Notes: generated by a model not told the origin, from the letters alone. A DNA stretch of 64,000 nucleotides from Alcanivorax quisquiliarum (GCF_023051175.1 NZ_JALKII010000002.1:496001-560000), one strand, 5' to 3'; positions 1-9,561 are shown, numbered from the stretch's first letter. Translations and numbers: made by a program.

Positions 1-76
1 CCGCCCGGCGAATCACCTCGTCCACTGGCCACAGGGTGTTATCCAGGTCGAAGGTGATGAGCTTTATCTTGGCCAT
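1..76 (-). CDS. HAD-superfamily hydrolase, N-terminus only (cut by window edge)
   Basis: Reading leftwards from the ATG at 76, the first 25 residues contain FDLDNTLW. This is the HAD motif I with the aspartate nucleophile (DxDxT), and hydrophobic residues precede it as expected. The rest lies outside the window, so substrate class and length cannot be judged. A YigB-like HAD phosphatase next to xerC is the usual arrangement in Pseudomonas. The gene sits 42 bases downstream of the xerC stop on the same strand, so co-transcription with dapF-DUF484-xerC is likely. The family is well supported; the function is not. Confidence 0.75.
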   Translation of the reverse strand, partial: MAKIKLITFDLDNTLWPVDEVIRRA

Positions 77-118
77 GGATCACATGATAGCGCGGCGCCT
101 GCGGCAAGCGAAATGGCG

Positions 119-1081
119 TCAGCTTTCCGGGCGTTCCGGGCTTTCCGGGTCTGCCGCCTTGCGCCGGGCGCGCGGGTGAGCGCCGTCGTAAACACGCGCC
201 AGATGTTGAAAATCCAGATGGGTGTATATCTGCGTGGTGGCCAGGTTGGCGTGCCCGAGCAGCTCCTGAACGGCGCGTAATTCGCCGCTGGCCTCCAGCA
301 AATGAGTCGCGAACGAGTGGCGCAGCATATGCGGATGCAGTGGCTGATCCAGCCCGGCATCACGGGCGCGGGCCTTGAGGCGCTGTTGCACCGAGCGGCC
401 CGTGAGGCGTTGCCCGAAGCGGTTGACGAACAGCGCTCGTTCGGTGGGATCGCGCACCAGCAGCGCCCGTGCGTGCAGCCAGGTGCGCAGTGCCGCCAGC
501 GCCGGAGCGCCAATGGGCAGGTGGCGGGTGCGGTTGCCTTTACCGGTGGCGATCAGGCTGGCGTCGGCGAGATCAATGCTTTCCAGATTCAGGCTCACCA
601 GCTCCGCCAGGCGCAGGCCGGAAGAATAGAACAGCTCCATCATGGCGTGATCGCGCTGGGCGAGCGGGTCGTCGTTGCGGGCGCTGTGATCCAGCAGCTG
701 ATTGGCGGATTCGGCATCCAGCGTGCGCGGCAGGCGGCGCGGGCTTTTCGGTGCGCTGATGCCAAGGGCAGGATTGTCCCGCACCAGATTCTCGCGCAAC
801 AGATAGCGAAACAGGCCGCGCAGGCTTGAAAGCAGCCGTTGCAGGCTTTTGCCGCCGGTGCCACGGCGATGCAGGGTGGCGATGACCTGGCGCACATCCT
901 GCGCACCCACACTGGCCCAGCCGCTGATGCCGCGCTCTTGCAGCAAGCGGGCGGCGTTTTTCAGATCACGACGATAGTTGGTGCAGGTGTGCTCGGACAG
1001 GCGCCGCTCGACGCGCAGATGCTCGATGTACGCGGCGCAGCCGGCAGCGAAGCCCTCGGCGGCGCTGGCGCTATCAGGCAC
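119..1081 (-). CDS. xerC: Tyrosine recombinase XerC
   Basis: This 320-residue protein is the site-specific recombinase that, with XerD, resolves chromosome dimers at dif during division. An N-terminal SAM-like core-binding domain covers about residues 10-100. The catalytic domain shows the full active-site set: R157 in SGLRLAE, K181, H251 and R254 in HMLRH, H277 in GHANL, and the nucleophile Y286 in QIYTHLD. About 20 charged residues follow the catalytic domain. The start overlaps the end of the DUF484 gene by 8 bases, so the two are translationally coupled. Location after dapF and DUF484 is the conserved Pseudomonas order and favours XerC over XerD or a phage integrase. Confidence 0.95.
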   Translation of the reverse strand: MPDSASAAEGFAAGCAAYIEHLRVERRLSEHTCTNYRRDLKNAARLLQERGISGWASVGAQDVRQVIATLHRRGTGGKSLQRLLSSLRGLFRYLLRENLVRDNPALGISAPKSPRRLPRTLDAESANQLLDHSARNDDPLAQRDHAMMELFYSSGLRLAELVSLNLESIDLADASLIATGKGNRTRHLPIGAPALAALRTWLHARALLVRDPTERALFVNRFGQRLTGRSVQQRLKARARDAGLDQPLHPHMLRHSFATHLLEASGELRAVQELLGHANLATTQIYTHLDFQHLARVYDGAHPRARRKAADPESPERPES

Positions 1082-1784
1082 GTCGCGCCTCCAGACGGGG
1101 GTAGTTGCGCAGCAGATCGTGCATGCGGCGGCTCAGCACATCGCCCAGATGAGTGATGAACAAGGTGCCCAGCGAGCTGCGAAAATGCAGCGGATCAAAG
1201 CTGCCGATGGCCAGCAGCCCCTGCCGGCCCTGCCACTCAAGCGGCACCATGGCGGCGGATTTGACCGCCTCGGCCTGCTGCGGAAACAGCTGCTCAAGCT
1301 CGACATCGCGCAGCACACCGCAAATGGCATTGCCCGAGCGCAGCAGTGCTTGCAGGGCCTGGTGCAGATCGTCAGCGGCCAGGCAGCGCACCTGGCTGCG
1401 CAATTCGCCGGTGAGATCCAGATCGCGATCGTAAACCAGCAGGGAGACGGTATCGGCGCCGAAATCGTTTTGCAGCTGTGCTATGAGCTGCGTAAACATC
1501 GCTTCCGGGGCGCGAGCTTCGATCAGCGTGAGCACCAGTTTGCGGGTTTTCTCGAACAGTTGATCGTTGTCGCGAGCCACCGACAGCAGGGCGTTGAGGC
1601 GTTCTCGCAGGTCGTGATTCCGCTCGCGCAGGATTTGCGCCTGCCGCTCAAGCAGGGAGACGGCTTCGCCGCGTGGGTCCGGCAGTTGCAGCAGCTCCAG
1701 CAGCTCCTGCCGGCCTTGAAAGAAATCCGGGTGGTTGCGTAACCAGGCGGCCACCTGATCGCCGTTGAGCCGGTGTTCACTCAT
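1074..1784 (-). CDS. DUF484 family protein (GAF-like)
   Basis: The protein is 236 residues long. It starts MSEHRLNGDQVAAWLRNHPDFF, continues into a predicted coiled coil at about 45-80 (LLERQAQILRERN), and ends in a GAF-like fold at about 85-230 with hydrophobic strands such as DTVSLLVYDRDL. This matches DUF484, which is found almost invariably between dapF and xerC in gammaproteobacteria. Its biochemical role is unknown. The GAF-like C-terminal half suggests ligand sensing, but no ligand can be named. It overlaps xerC by 8 bases and lies 30 bases downstream of the dapF stop, so the three form one transcription unit. Confidence 0.9.
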   Translation of the reverse strand: MSEHRLNGDQVAAWLRNHPDFFQGRQELLELLQLPDPRGEAVSLLERQAQILRERNHDLRERLNALLSVARDNDQLFEKTRKLVLTLIEARAPEAMFTQLIAQLQNDFGADTVSLLVYDRDLDLTGELRSQVRCLAADDLHQALQALLRSGNAICGVLRDVELEQLFPQQAEAVKSAAMVPLEWQGRQGLLAIGSFDPLHFRSSLGTLFITHLGDVLSRRMHDLLRNYPRLEARRA

Positions 1785-1814
1785 GGATTGCTTCTCCGAA
1801 AGCGTCCGAGGATA

Positions 1815-2669
1815 TCATGGCGTGAGCAGGGGCTCGGGGATGACACCCTCATAGACACGGCTCGCCGGCCCGGTCATCAGAATGCCGCCGCTGCCGTCGT
1901 AATGGATGCGCAAGGTGCCGCCGCCAAGCTCCACGGTGACAGTGTCATCGAGCAGGCCGCGCCGCTGGCCGCACACCACCGCCGCGCAGGCGCCCGAGCC
2001 ACAGGCTCTGGTTTCACCTGAGCCGCGCTCGAACACACGCAGCCGGATGCGTGAGCGATCGACGATTTGCATGAAGCCCACATTGGCCTGCTCGGGGAAA
2101 TCAGGGTGGCTCTGTAGCAGCGGGCCAACGCTGGCAACCGGAGCATTCTCGACATTTTCCACCAGCATGACGCAATGCGGATTGCCCAGCCCGACCACGG
2201 AGACTTCGTAGGCATTCTGCCCGGCTACCAGAATATGGGTATCGGCTTCGCTGCTGGCGTGGAAAGGAACGTCGGCCGGTGCCCAGCGGGGCGGGCCGAC
2301 ATTGACGGTCACCAGGCCATCGTCGGTCAGGCGCAGCATCATTTGCCCGCCAGCCGTTTCGAGCCGGATTTCGTGCTTCGGCGTCAGCCCTTCGTCACGC
2401 AGGAACTGCGCGAGGCAGCGTGCGCCGTTGCCGCACTGGCTCACCTCGCTGCCATCGGCATTGAACACGCGGTAGCGAAAATCCGCATCGCCTCGTGCCG
2501 GCTGGACCAGCAAGAGCTGGTCGAAACCGACGCCGAGATGGCGATCGGCCAGCCGCCGCAGCGTTTCCGCTGGCAGCGGCGGGCCTTCTTCCGGCAGGGA
2601 CTGGCGGATGCCGTCGAGCACCATGAAGTCGTTGCCCAAGCCGTGCATCTTGGTGAATTTCAGATCCAT
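1815..2669 (-). CDS. dapF: Diaminopimelate epimerase
   Basis: The 284-residue enzyme converts LL-DAP to meso-DAP in the cytoplasm, for lysine synthesis (by LysA, encoded nearby) and peptidoglycan. The two catalytic cysteines are visible: C79 in SQCGNGARC and C223 in RACGSGAC. I place the start at MDLKFTKMHGLGNDF because this is the canonical N-terminus. An in-frame extension of 100 residues upstream has low-complexity composition and is not typical of the family. In most gammaproteobacteria dapF directly follows lysA; here three other genes lie between them. It heads the dapF-DUF484-xerC-HAD unit and is divergent from the hydrolase gene at 2932. Confidence 0.96.
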   Translation of the reverse strand: MDLKFTKMHGLGNDFMVLDGIRQSLPEEGPPLPAETLRRLADRHLGVGFDQLLLVQPARGDADFRYRVFNADGSEVSQCGNGARCLAQFLRDEGLTPKHEIRLETAGGQMMLRLTDDGLVTVNVGPPRWAPADVPFHASSEADTHILVAGQNAYEVSVVGLGNPHCVMLVENVENAPVASVGPLLQSHPDFPEQANVGFMQIVDRSRIRLRVFERGSGETRACGSGACAAVVCGQRRGLLDDTVTVELGGGTLRIHYDGSGGILMTGPASRVYEGVIPEPLLTP

Positions 2670-2931
2670 GAAAGGTCCGCGGCAGTGGCTGGTGGGAGCA
2701 TTGTAGGCGCTGGCCGGGCGCCCGGCCAGCGTGGCGCCGCCGCAGCACCGTCGCGTAAAAAGCGCGGTTTCGACGCTGAGCCGGCTCATTTCCGGCCACC
2801 GTGTTGGCTGGGGCGCCGGGAATTTGGCACAAACGGCACTCACGTCCCGGGTCGCGGGCGGCGATACTGGCAAGTACCTGCTTTGCCGGCTTTTTGTACC
2901 GGTATGCCTTGTTTTTCTGGAGCCCACGATC

Positions 2932-3804
2932 ATGAATGCCAAAGCCAACCTGGCGCCACGCCGAACCAATCAGAGCGACATTCAGCCGCGCCGCATGGAT
3001 TTCGAATTTGACGAAGGCGTTCCGCGCTACTGGGTCGGCGGGGATCAGTTCAAGACATTGCTGCTATCCGCGTTGTCGTGCACCTTCCCGGAAGGGGAGC
3101 GGTTTTTTGTGCGCTCGGTGCGCCATTACCAGCCGCACATCACCGATCCCAAGCTGAAGGAAGAGGTGAAAGGTTTCATCGGCCAGGAAGCGCACCACGG
3201 CAACGAACACGAAGCCTTCAATGCTTTCCTGGAAGCGCGTGGCATCCCCGCCAGCAAGGTCGAGGATTTTGTCAGGCGCGGGCTGAAGTGGCAGGGCAAG
3301 TTCCTGTCGCCGAAACGCCAGCTGGCGAAGACCTGCGCGCTGGAGCATTTCACCGCGATGCTGGCCGAGACCATTCTCGAATTCCCGGAGATGCTCGAAG
3401 GCATGGACGAGCGTGTACTGCCGCTGTGGCTGTGGCATGCGGTGGAAGAAAGCGAGCATAAATCCGTGGCGTTTGATGTTTACCAGGATCAGGAAGGTGG
3501 TTACTGGACGCGCACCAGCGAAATGGCCGTCACCACGCTGGAGTTTCTGGGCTTCACCATCTTTCATTATTTCCAGCTGCGCGCCGGCATGGACGACAAG
3601 CGCGATCTGCGCTCGGTGCTGCGCGGGATCAACTGGCTGGTCGGCAAGCCGGGCTGGCTACGGCGGCTGGGCCCGGCCTATTTGTCCTACTACCGCCGCG
3701 ATTTCCATCCGTCTCAACAGGATAGCCGGGCGCTGCGCGAAGCTGGCCTGAAGCGGCTGGCAAAAATGCTCAACCGCCCCGAGCTGGCTCAGCCTGCGGC
3801 CTGA
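2932..3804 (+). CDS. Metal-dependent hydrolase (PF10118-type)
   Basis: The protein is 290 residues from the ATG at 2932, which follows a GGAG at about 2919. Conserved elements include FEFDEGVPRYWVGGD near the N-terminus and three acidic/histidine clusters: GQEAHHGNEH at about 80-90, LEHFTAMLAE at about 125 and HAVEESEHKSVAFDVY at about 165. These repeated ExxH-type motifs resemble a di-metal four-helix bundle and match the predicted metal-dependent hydrolase family PF10118, which is frequent in Alcanivorax, Marinobacter and Pseudomonas. The substrate is unknown. The gene is divergent from dapF and its 3' end overlaps the convergent AI-2E gene by 16 bases. It is absent from the usual dapF neighbourhood, so it is a lineage-specific insertion. 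Confidence 0.8.
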   Translation: MNAKANLAPRRTNQSDIQPRRMDFEFDEGVPRYWVGGDQFKTLLLSALSCTFPEGERFFVRSVRHYQPHITDPKLKEEVKGFIGQEAHHGNEHEAFNAFLEARGIPASKVEDFVRRGLKWQGKFLSPKRQLAKTCALEHFTAMLAETILEFPEMLEGMDERVLPLWLWHAVEESEHKSVAFDVYQDQEGGYWTRTSEMAVTTLEFLGFTIFHYFQLRAGMDDKRDLRSVLRGINWLVGKPGWLRRLGPAYLSYYRRDFHPSQQDSRALREAGLKRLAKMLNRPELAQPAA

Positions 3805-4901
3805 CCGTCGCTGCGTTCGTCCGCCGCTGCCGGTGCCGTTTCAGGTGCTGGCGGCCGGCGGTCACTGAATTCGTTCAGTGACAAATCCCACACCGCAATG
3901 AACAGCGCCGCGATCAACGGGCCAATCACAAAGCCGCTGATGCCCATCAGCGCCAGGCCGCCCAGTGTTGTTACCAGAATCAGATAATCCGGCAATTGCG
4001 TTTGCTGGCCCACAAGGCGCGGGCGCAGCAGGTTGTCGGCCAGGCCGATTGGCCCGACCCCGAAGATGACCAGCACGACACCCTGCCAGATACTGCCGGT
4101 GAGCAGAAAATAGACGGCCACCGGCAGCCAGATCAGTGCGGCGCCCACAGCGGGCAGCAGCGATAGAATCGCCATCAGAGCGCCCCATAGCAGCGCACCC
4201 TGAATCCCCAGTATCCAGAAGATCAGACCGCCCAGTGCGCCTTGAATGAGGGCCACCAGCACGTTGCCCTTGATAGTGGCGCGGACCACTTCACCGAATT
4301 TGCGGAACAGGCGCTGCTTGTGCGCCTCCGAAAGCGGGATGGCATCGCGAATCTGCCGCGCCAGCCGGTTGCCGTCACGCAACAGGAAAAACAGCACATA
4401 CAGCATGATCGCAAAGCCGATCAGGAAACTGACCGAAAGCTGGCCAATATTCACCGCGTTGCGTGCCAGCGCCTTGCTGCTGGTTGTGGCGACGCTTTTC
4501 AGCCCTTCGCGAACCTCGGCGAAATCCACACCGATTCGCCCGAGCAGCGCTTCGACACGCGGGGCGGCCTCGCGCAGCCGATCCAGGTAGGCGCCGAAAT
4601 CCAGCTCGCCGCTCTGGATACGCTGGTAGAGGCTGGTGCCTTCATGAACCAGTGACAACGTGATCGCGGTCAGCGGGATGATCGCCACGACAATGCAGAT
4701 GGCCAGCGTGCACAGGCTGGCCAGCGTGGGGGAATGGGGCATCTTCGCCTGGATGCGGTTTTGCAGCGGCATGAAGATGATGGCGAAGATGCCGGCCCAC
4801 AGCACGGCGCCGAAGAACGGCGCCAGCAAGGCAAAGAACGCCAGTGTCACCAGAATCAGCAACACGATAAAGGCACGGTGTTGCACTGTTGCGGTCGACA
4901 T
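3789..4901 (-). CDS. AI-2E family transporter (PF01594)
   Basis: This is a 370-residue inner-membrane protein. The start at 4901 is chosen because AAGGAGAG lies just upstream; a longer frame adds 20 unlikely residues. Paired N-terminal membrane segments (about 10-65), a soluble middle (about 90-150) and further hydrophobic segments from about 155 onward match the PerM/YdiK/TqsA superfamily. The segment GPIGLADNLLRPRLVGQQTQLP is the family hallmark near the C-terminus. Members have been linked to autoinducer-2 export or ion transport, so the substrate is left open. The last 25 residues are a charged Pro/Ala-rich tail. It lies downstream of the DUF748 gene with a 351-base gap and probably has its own promoter. 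Confidence 0.88.
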   Translation of the reverse strand: MSTATVQHRAFIVLLILVTLAFFALLAPFFGAVLWAGIFAIIFMPLQNRIQAKMPHSPTLASLCTLAICIVVAIIPLTAITLSLVHEGTSLYQRIQSGELDFGAYLDRLREAAPRVEALLGRIGVDFAEVREGLKSVATTSSKALARNAVNIGQLSVSFLIGFAIMLYVLFFLLRDGNRLARQIRDAIPLSEAHKQRLFRKFGEVVRATIKGNVLVALIQGALGGLIFWILGIQGALLWGALMAILSLLPAVGAALIWLPVAVYFLLTGSIWQGVVLVIFGVGPIGLADNLLRPRLVGQQTQLPDYLILVTTLGGLALMGISGFVIGPLIAALFIAVWDLSLNEFSDRRPPAPETAPAAADERSDGQAAG

Positions 4902-5252
4902 TCGGCTCTCCTTGCATGATGGGCACTGCCGGATTCTGGGTGGCTCGGCGGCTGGCTGCAAGAGGGGCGAGGCAGAGGCCGGGTTTTGCGCGAGGTCTGC
5001 GGTGGTGGCGATGCAGGGGAGCTTGGTAAAAAACCAGTAGGAGAGCCGGGCAGAGAGCCGGGCAGAGAGTCAGACGGGCCCGCAAGCCAGTCCGGTCAAC
5101 GAGATAGCGCGGATTGGCATGGCTGCGCTCCGGCTTGTCCTTTCGGGGGAGGCGCGCCGGCAGAGCCGGCGCGCTGTTCGAGAGCCTGGCGAAGGATGAT
5201 CGCCTGAGTATCGAGCCGGGTCAGCAACGTGGCTCGCGATGGCGCGGGCTGT
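4902..5252. other. 351-base intergenic region with short tandem repeat and strong palindrome
   Basis: No gene is supported here. It lies between two minus-strand genes. At 5041-5069 the 12-mer gagagccgggca is repeated twice, followed by a partial third copy. At 5152-5174 a perfect 10-bp inverted repeat (gcgcgccggc, loop aga) could end DUF748 transcription. No U-tract follows on the minus strand, so intrinsic termination is uncertain. No convincing promoter for the AI-2E gene was seen. Confidence 0.5.
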
Positions 5253-8183
5253 TCAGTCTGGCACCAGTCCGATATTCACGCCTTGCACCGTCTCGGCGCC
5301 TTCGACCTCGGGGCTGCTGATACGCAGTCGTTCGCCAGCGAGGCCGAAATCGTCCATCAGTGCTGTCTTGGCGTCGTTGGCGCGGCGTATCGCCAGCCCA
5401 CGCAGCATTTCGGTATTGATGCTGGCGGCCTGCTGTTGCGCCAGAGCAGTAAAGGCCCGGCGGGCCAGTTGTTGCTGGAAAGCGTCTCGCTGGGCACGGT
5501 CGGCGCCTTCCGGCAGCGGTGGCAGCAAGGTATCGGCAGGCTGGCCGTTGGCTTCTTCGTACTGGGTCAATACCCGGCGCTGGAAGCGCGTTTCGCCGAG
5601 GGCGCTTTCCAGGTTCGTCCAGTCGCCGCCGGTCAGGCGGTGGCCAAGCACAAGCGCCGCCAGCGCTTCGCGATCCGCCGTGTCAGCGCTGCCGGCGAGG
5701 CTGAGGCTCAGGGTGGGCCGGTCGGCAAGCACCTGCGCCAGTGCGGCCAACTGCTCGCGGGTGGTGGTGTCGATCTCGGCACTGCCGGCGGGGAAGGTCA
5801 GATGTTGCAGGTCTTCACCGCCGACCAGACCGGCCAGCACCGAAAAGGGCGAGGTGGCGGCGCGCACCAGAATGTTGGTCAAGGCGCGCAGAATGATGCC
5901 ATGCACGCTGACGGAGGGATCATTGAGATCACCTCGGGCCTGCACTGGCAGATCGATCAGCTCATTGCGATCCCGAATCACCGCCAGGCCAAGCTTGATG
6001 GGAATGCTGATCGCCTCGGGGCTGTCCACGCGGTCGCCGAGAAAGAAGCTGGCAGCTTTTACCCGGGTGCTGCTTTCCAGCAGCGAGCCGTCGAGCTTCA
6101 CGTTACTGTTGATGCCGAGCTGGCCGGTGCGGGTGACATAGCCCAGATAGCGGCCGGTGAACGGTGTCAGGCCGGTCATTTCATAGCCATCCAGCGTCAC
6201 GTCGAGATCGACCATGGGCGTGCTCGCCAGCGGGTTCAGGCGGCCCTTGATGCTCAGCGGCGCGTAATCATCCACGCGGGCCGTGAGATCGATGCTGGCC
6301 GGGCGGCTGCCGGCGGCATCAAGCTCCCGCAGCGTGCCGTCGATGCGCGTCAGGCCGATGGCAAAGTGCGGTGTCAGGCTCTGGTCAGCATAGCGGGTGC
6401 GGCTGTCGCTGATGCGCAATTCATCCAGCTGAAGGGCCCAGGGCTCCCCGGTGCTGGCGGGTGCCTCGTCAGTGAGCGGCAGGATGCGGTCGGCAACGCC
6501 GAGACCATCGCTGTCCACCCGTGCGATGGCATCCAGACCGCTGACACTGGCGCGTTGCAGGGAGATGCGCTGTGCGGTGGTATCCAGCCGCACACCTTGC
6601 AGCGTCAGCTCATCCAGCGTCAGCAGGCGCCGGTTGCGGCTTTCGTTGATACGCAGGCCGGTGATTCCGGCGCTACCGGTGACGATCACGCCGACTTCTT
6701 CAGCGCCGCTGGCATTGATGGTCAGCTCGGCGGCCGCAGCGCCTTCGGGCACCGTGACCAGCAGTGCGCTTTGTACCCATGGCTCCAGCGCCGGCAGCGG
6801 CAGGTCGGCGGCGTTGATGGTCAGGGTGATGTCCAGCGGCGCGATCTGGCCTTCGCCGCCGAGCGTGATCTGGCCGCTTTCCGCCAGTGTCAGGGCGCCG
6901 TCCAGGCTGAAGCGCCGAGGATCGTTCAGGGCCAGATCGTGCAGGGTCAGGTTGATCGGTGTGATGGCCAGCTCGCCGGCCTCGGGCAGTGTTTCGTCTC
7001 GAAACGCGACGCTGCCATCAGCCAGGCGCAGGGTTTCCAGCACCAGTGCCCAGGGCTCGCCGGGTGCTGTGGCTGTTTCAATGGCGGGCGCCGGCTCGCC
7101 AGTATCTTCCGGCGTAACAGGCTCGAACAGGGCGGCCAGATCAAGGCCGTTGTCCAGTAGCCGGGCGCGCACCAGCGGCTCGGTGATGGCAAGCTCGCCA
7201 AGAGTGAGTGTGCGGGCGGGCGTATCCAGCCGCACGTTGCCCAGCGCCACCAGCGGCAGCTGCACCACATCCAGGCTCTGGGCCGGATCGTGGATCACCA
7301 GATCGCGCAGGGTGACGGCACCTTCGGTGAGCCACGCCCGGATGCCGCCCTCGCCGGTTTCGACACGGTACGCGGTCTGAAAATCGAGCTGGCCACTGGG
7401 GACAGTGAAGTGCAGCTGGTGGCCGATGAATTCGGCAAACGGCGGCAGGTCTACCCCGGTGATGGCCAGCCTGCCGGTGGCCAGCAGTGGATCAACGCTG
7501 AACCCGCCTTCCCAGCTGAAGCTGCCGCCACCGGGGCCGCTGACCAACAGCGAATACTGGTTGTCATCCTCGCCGGTGCCACGGGTGGAGAAATCGAGCA
7601 CGCTGAAACTGACTGGTGCCAGCGCGAGCTGTTGCACGGTGTCGCGGCTTTGATCGACGAAGCGGAAATCGCCACCGGTCAGGCTGAAGCGGCCAAACGA
7701 GACCGCCGGCAGCGCCATGGCATTGTCTTCGGCATCCGGCTCGGCGGATGTCTCGTCAGCGGCTAGCTCTTCCGCGGGCGTCAACAGATCGTCAAAGTTG
7801 AAGCGGCCTTCGGCGAACTGGGTCACCTGCACGCGTGGCTGCTCCAGGCTGATCTCGCGGAAATGCCAGCTGCGGCGAAACAGCGAAGAAAGCTGGAAGT
7901 TGGCATGAAAGCGATCAAAAGCGACGAACTCGGTGCCGTCGTCGTCCAGCAAGGCAAAATTGTTTGCCGTGACGGACAGCAGCAGCGGATTGAACAGCAA
8001 CTTTTCCAGCCGCACTTCGCGGCCGGTGCTGTCGCTGAGGGTGTCGGCCACTTGCTGCCGCGCCAGCGGCGAAACAACAAGGAAACCCAGTGCCACATAC
8101 AACAGGTAAAGCGCGGCGAGAATAATCAGGATGCGTTGCCGGCGGCTGGCGGCTTGCCAGCGCATGCGGAGGAAAGAAACCAT
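5253..8183 (-). CDS. DUF748 / AsmA-like envelope protein
   Basis: The protein is about 976 residues. One N-terminal membrane helix (ILIILAALYLLYVALGFLVV, about 16-35) anchors a very long periplasmic region made of beta-rich repeats, as in AsmA/TamB-like lipid-bridging proteins. SDSTGREVRLEKLLFNPLLL is typical of DUF748. Close to the C-terminus, FPAGSAEIDTTTREQLAALA resembles the OmpA-like segment found in DUF748 proteins. Family members are thought to take part in envelope lipid homeostasis; that role is inferred here. The start at 8183 (MVSFLRMRWQ) is preferred on the position of the signal anchor. ATGs at 8207 and 8276 are in frame, and none has a strong ribosome-binding site. It lies downstream of lysA on the same strand. 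Confidence 0.85.
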   Translation of the reverse strand: MVSFLRMRWQAASRRQRILIILAALYLLYVALGFLVVSPLARQQVADTLSDSTGREVRLEKLLFNPLLLSVTANNFALLDDDGTEFVAFDRFHANFQLSSLFRRSWHFREISLEQPRVQVTQFAEGRFNFDDLLTPAEELAADETSAEPDAEDNAMALPAVSFGRFSLTGGDFRFVDQSRDTVQQLALAPVSFSVLDFSTRGTGEDDNQYSLLVSGPGGGSFSWEGGFSVDPLLATGRLAITGVDLPPFAEFIGHQLHFTVPSGQLDFQTAYRVETGEGGIRAWLTEGAVTLRDLVIHDPAQSLDVVQLPLVALGNVRLDTPARTLTLGELAITEPLVRARLLDNGLDLAALFEPVTPEDTGEPAPAIETATAPGEPWALVLETLRLADGSVAFRDETLPEAGELAITPINLTLHDLALNDPRRFSLDGALTLAESGQITLGGEGQIAPLDITLTINAADLPLPALEPWVQSALLVTVPEGAAAAELTINASGAEEVGVIVTGSAGITGLRINESRNRRLLTLDELTLQGVRLDTTAQRISLQRASVSGLDAIARVDSDGLGVADRILPLTDEAPASTGEPWALQLDELRISDSRTRYADQSLTPHFAIGLTRIDGTLRELDAAGSRPASIDLTARVDDYAPLSIKGRLNPLASTPMVDLDVTLDGYEMTGLTPFTGRYLGYVTRTGQLGINSNVKLDGSLLESSTRVKAASFFLGDRVDSPEAISIPIKLGLAVIRDRNELIDLPVQARGDLNDPSVSVHGIILRALTNILVRAATSPFSVLAGLVGGEDLQHLTFPAGSAEIDTTTREQLAALAQVLADRPTLSLSLAGSADTADREALAALVLGHRLTGGDWTNLESALGETRFQRRVLTQYEEANGQPADTLLPPLPEGADRAQRDAFQQQLARRAFTALAQQQAASINTEMLRGLAIRRANDAKTALMDDFGLAGERLRISSPEVEGAETVQGVNIGLVPD

Positions 8184-8304
8184 GGTGTATGACCCTGTCA
8201 GGCCCATGCAGGAAAGGAATGACGATTCAGGAGAGTATAACGCGCCCGGCGGGGCCGGGCGCGTTGCGGTTGGCAATGAGGGAATATTGCCCGAAGGCGA
8301 CTAC

Positions 8305-9546
8305 TCAGGGCAGCAGCGATTCCAGGCGCAGCTGATCGTCGTAACTCTCGCGCTGGCGCACGATAAACGCCTGATCGCCATCCACCATGATCTCGGCAGG
8401 GCGGTTGCGGCTGTTGTAATTGCTGGCCATGGAGAAGCCGTAGGCGCCGGCCGAGCGCACAGCCAGCAAGTCGCCGGTTTCCAGCGCCAGGGCGCGGTCC
8501 TTGCCTAGAAAATCACCAGTTTCACAAACCGGGCCGACCACATCCCAGTGGCGGCAGTCCGCCGAATGCGGCGTTACCGGCACGATATCCTGCCAGGCGG
8601 AATACAGGCTCGGGCGGATCAGATCGTTCATGGCGCCATCGACAATGGCAAAGTTCTTGTGCGCGGTGGGTTTCAGATAAAGTACCTGAGTGAGAAATAC
8701 GCCCGCGTTGGCAGCAATCGCACGCCCCGGTTCGATATGGATCGGCATATCTGCCGGTACATGCTTGAGCAGGGCAGCCACATAGGCAGCCGGGGTAGGC
8801 GGCTGTTCATCACGGTAGCGCACGCCCAGGCCGCCGCCGAGATCAAGGTGGCGGATGGCGATGCCCTGAGCGGATAACTTGTCGACCAGTTTCAAGACCC
8901 GGTGCAAGGCATCCTCGAACGGGGCCAGGCTGGTGAGCTGGCTGCCGATGTGGCAATCTACTCCCAGTACCTCAACGTGCGGCAGTTCGGCGGCACGCTG
9001 ATAAAGTGCTGGCGCCTCGTCGATATCGACGCCGAACTTGTTGTCTTTCAGGCCGGTAGAGATATACGGGTGCGTCTGCGCATCGACATCCGGATTGACA
9101 CGGACAGATACCGGAGCCACCAGACCCTGCTCGCCGGCCACCAGGTTCAGCAGTTCCAGCTCGGCAGCAGATTCCACGTTGAAGCAGTGGATGCCGGCTT
9201 TCAGTGCAGCGATCATCTCATCGGCGGTTTTGCCAACGCCTGAGAATACGATCTTGTGCGGGTCGCCCCCAGCACGCAACACCCGTTCCAGCTCGCCACC
9301 GGAAACGATGTCGAACCCTGCGCCCAGGCGAGCGAGTACGTTGAGCACCGCCAGGTTCGAGTTGGCCTTCACGGCATAGCAGATCTGGTGGGGGTGCTCG
9401 CCAAAGGCGTCGTCAAAAGCCTGGTAATGGGCTTCGAGCATCGCACGCGAATAGACATACAGTGGCGTACCGAAGCGTTCCGCCAGTTCAGTCAGCGGCA
9501 GGGCCTCCGCGTAAAGCTGACCTTCGCGGTATTGAAAGTGATCCAT
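8305..9546 (-). CDS. lysA: Diaminopimelate decarboxylase
   Basis: This 413-residue PLP enzyme of fold III (alanine-racemase-like) converts meso-DAP to L-lysine. The PLP lysine is K60 in YAVKANSN. Other family signatures are HIGSQLT, the glycine-rich LGGGLGVRY, EPGRAIAANAG, and the active-site CETGDFLGKDR near the C-terminus. Length and all motifs are normal. It follows the lipoprotein gene lptM by 15 bases and is most likely co-transcribed from the promoter upstream of lptM. The next minus-strand gene is DUF748 instead of the usual dapF. Confidence 0.97.
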   Translation of the reverse strand: MDHFQYREGQLYAEALPLTELAERFGTPLYVYSRAMLEAHYQAFDDAFGEHPHQICYAVKANSNLAVLNVLARLGAGFDIVSGGELERVLRAGGDPHKIVFSGVGKTADEMIAALKAGIHCFNVESAAELELLNLVAGEQGLVAPVSVRVNPDVDAQTHPYISTGLKDNKFGVDIDEAPALYQRAAELPHVEVLGVDCHIGSQLTSLAPFEDALHRVLKLVDKLSAQGIAIRHLDLGGGLGVRYRDEQPPTPAAYVAALLKHVPADMPIHIEPGRAIAANAGVFLTQVLYLKPTAHKNFAIVDGAMNDLIRPSLYSAWQDIVPVTPHSADCRHWDVVGPVCETGDFLGKDRALALETGDLLAVRSAGAYGFSMASNYNSRNRPAEIMVDGDQAFIVRQRESYDDQLRLESLLP

Positions 9547-9561
9547 GTGTCGATCCTGATG

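Noticed and set aside
5229-7160. A very long open frame antisense to the DUF748 gene
   Set aside because: It mirrors the GC-biased codon positions of the real gene and has no domain or ribosome-binding site. Similar long antisense frames over argH and pckA were rejected for the same reason.
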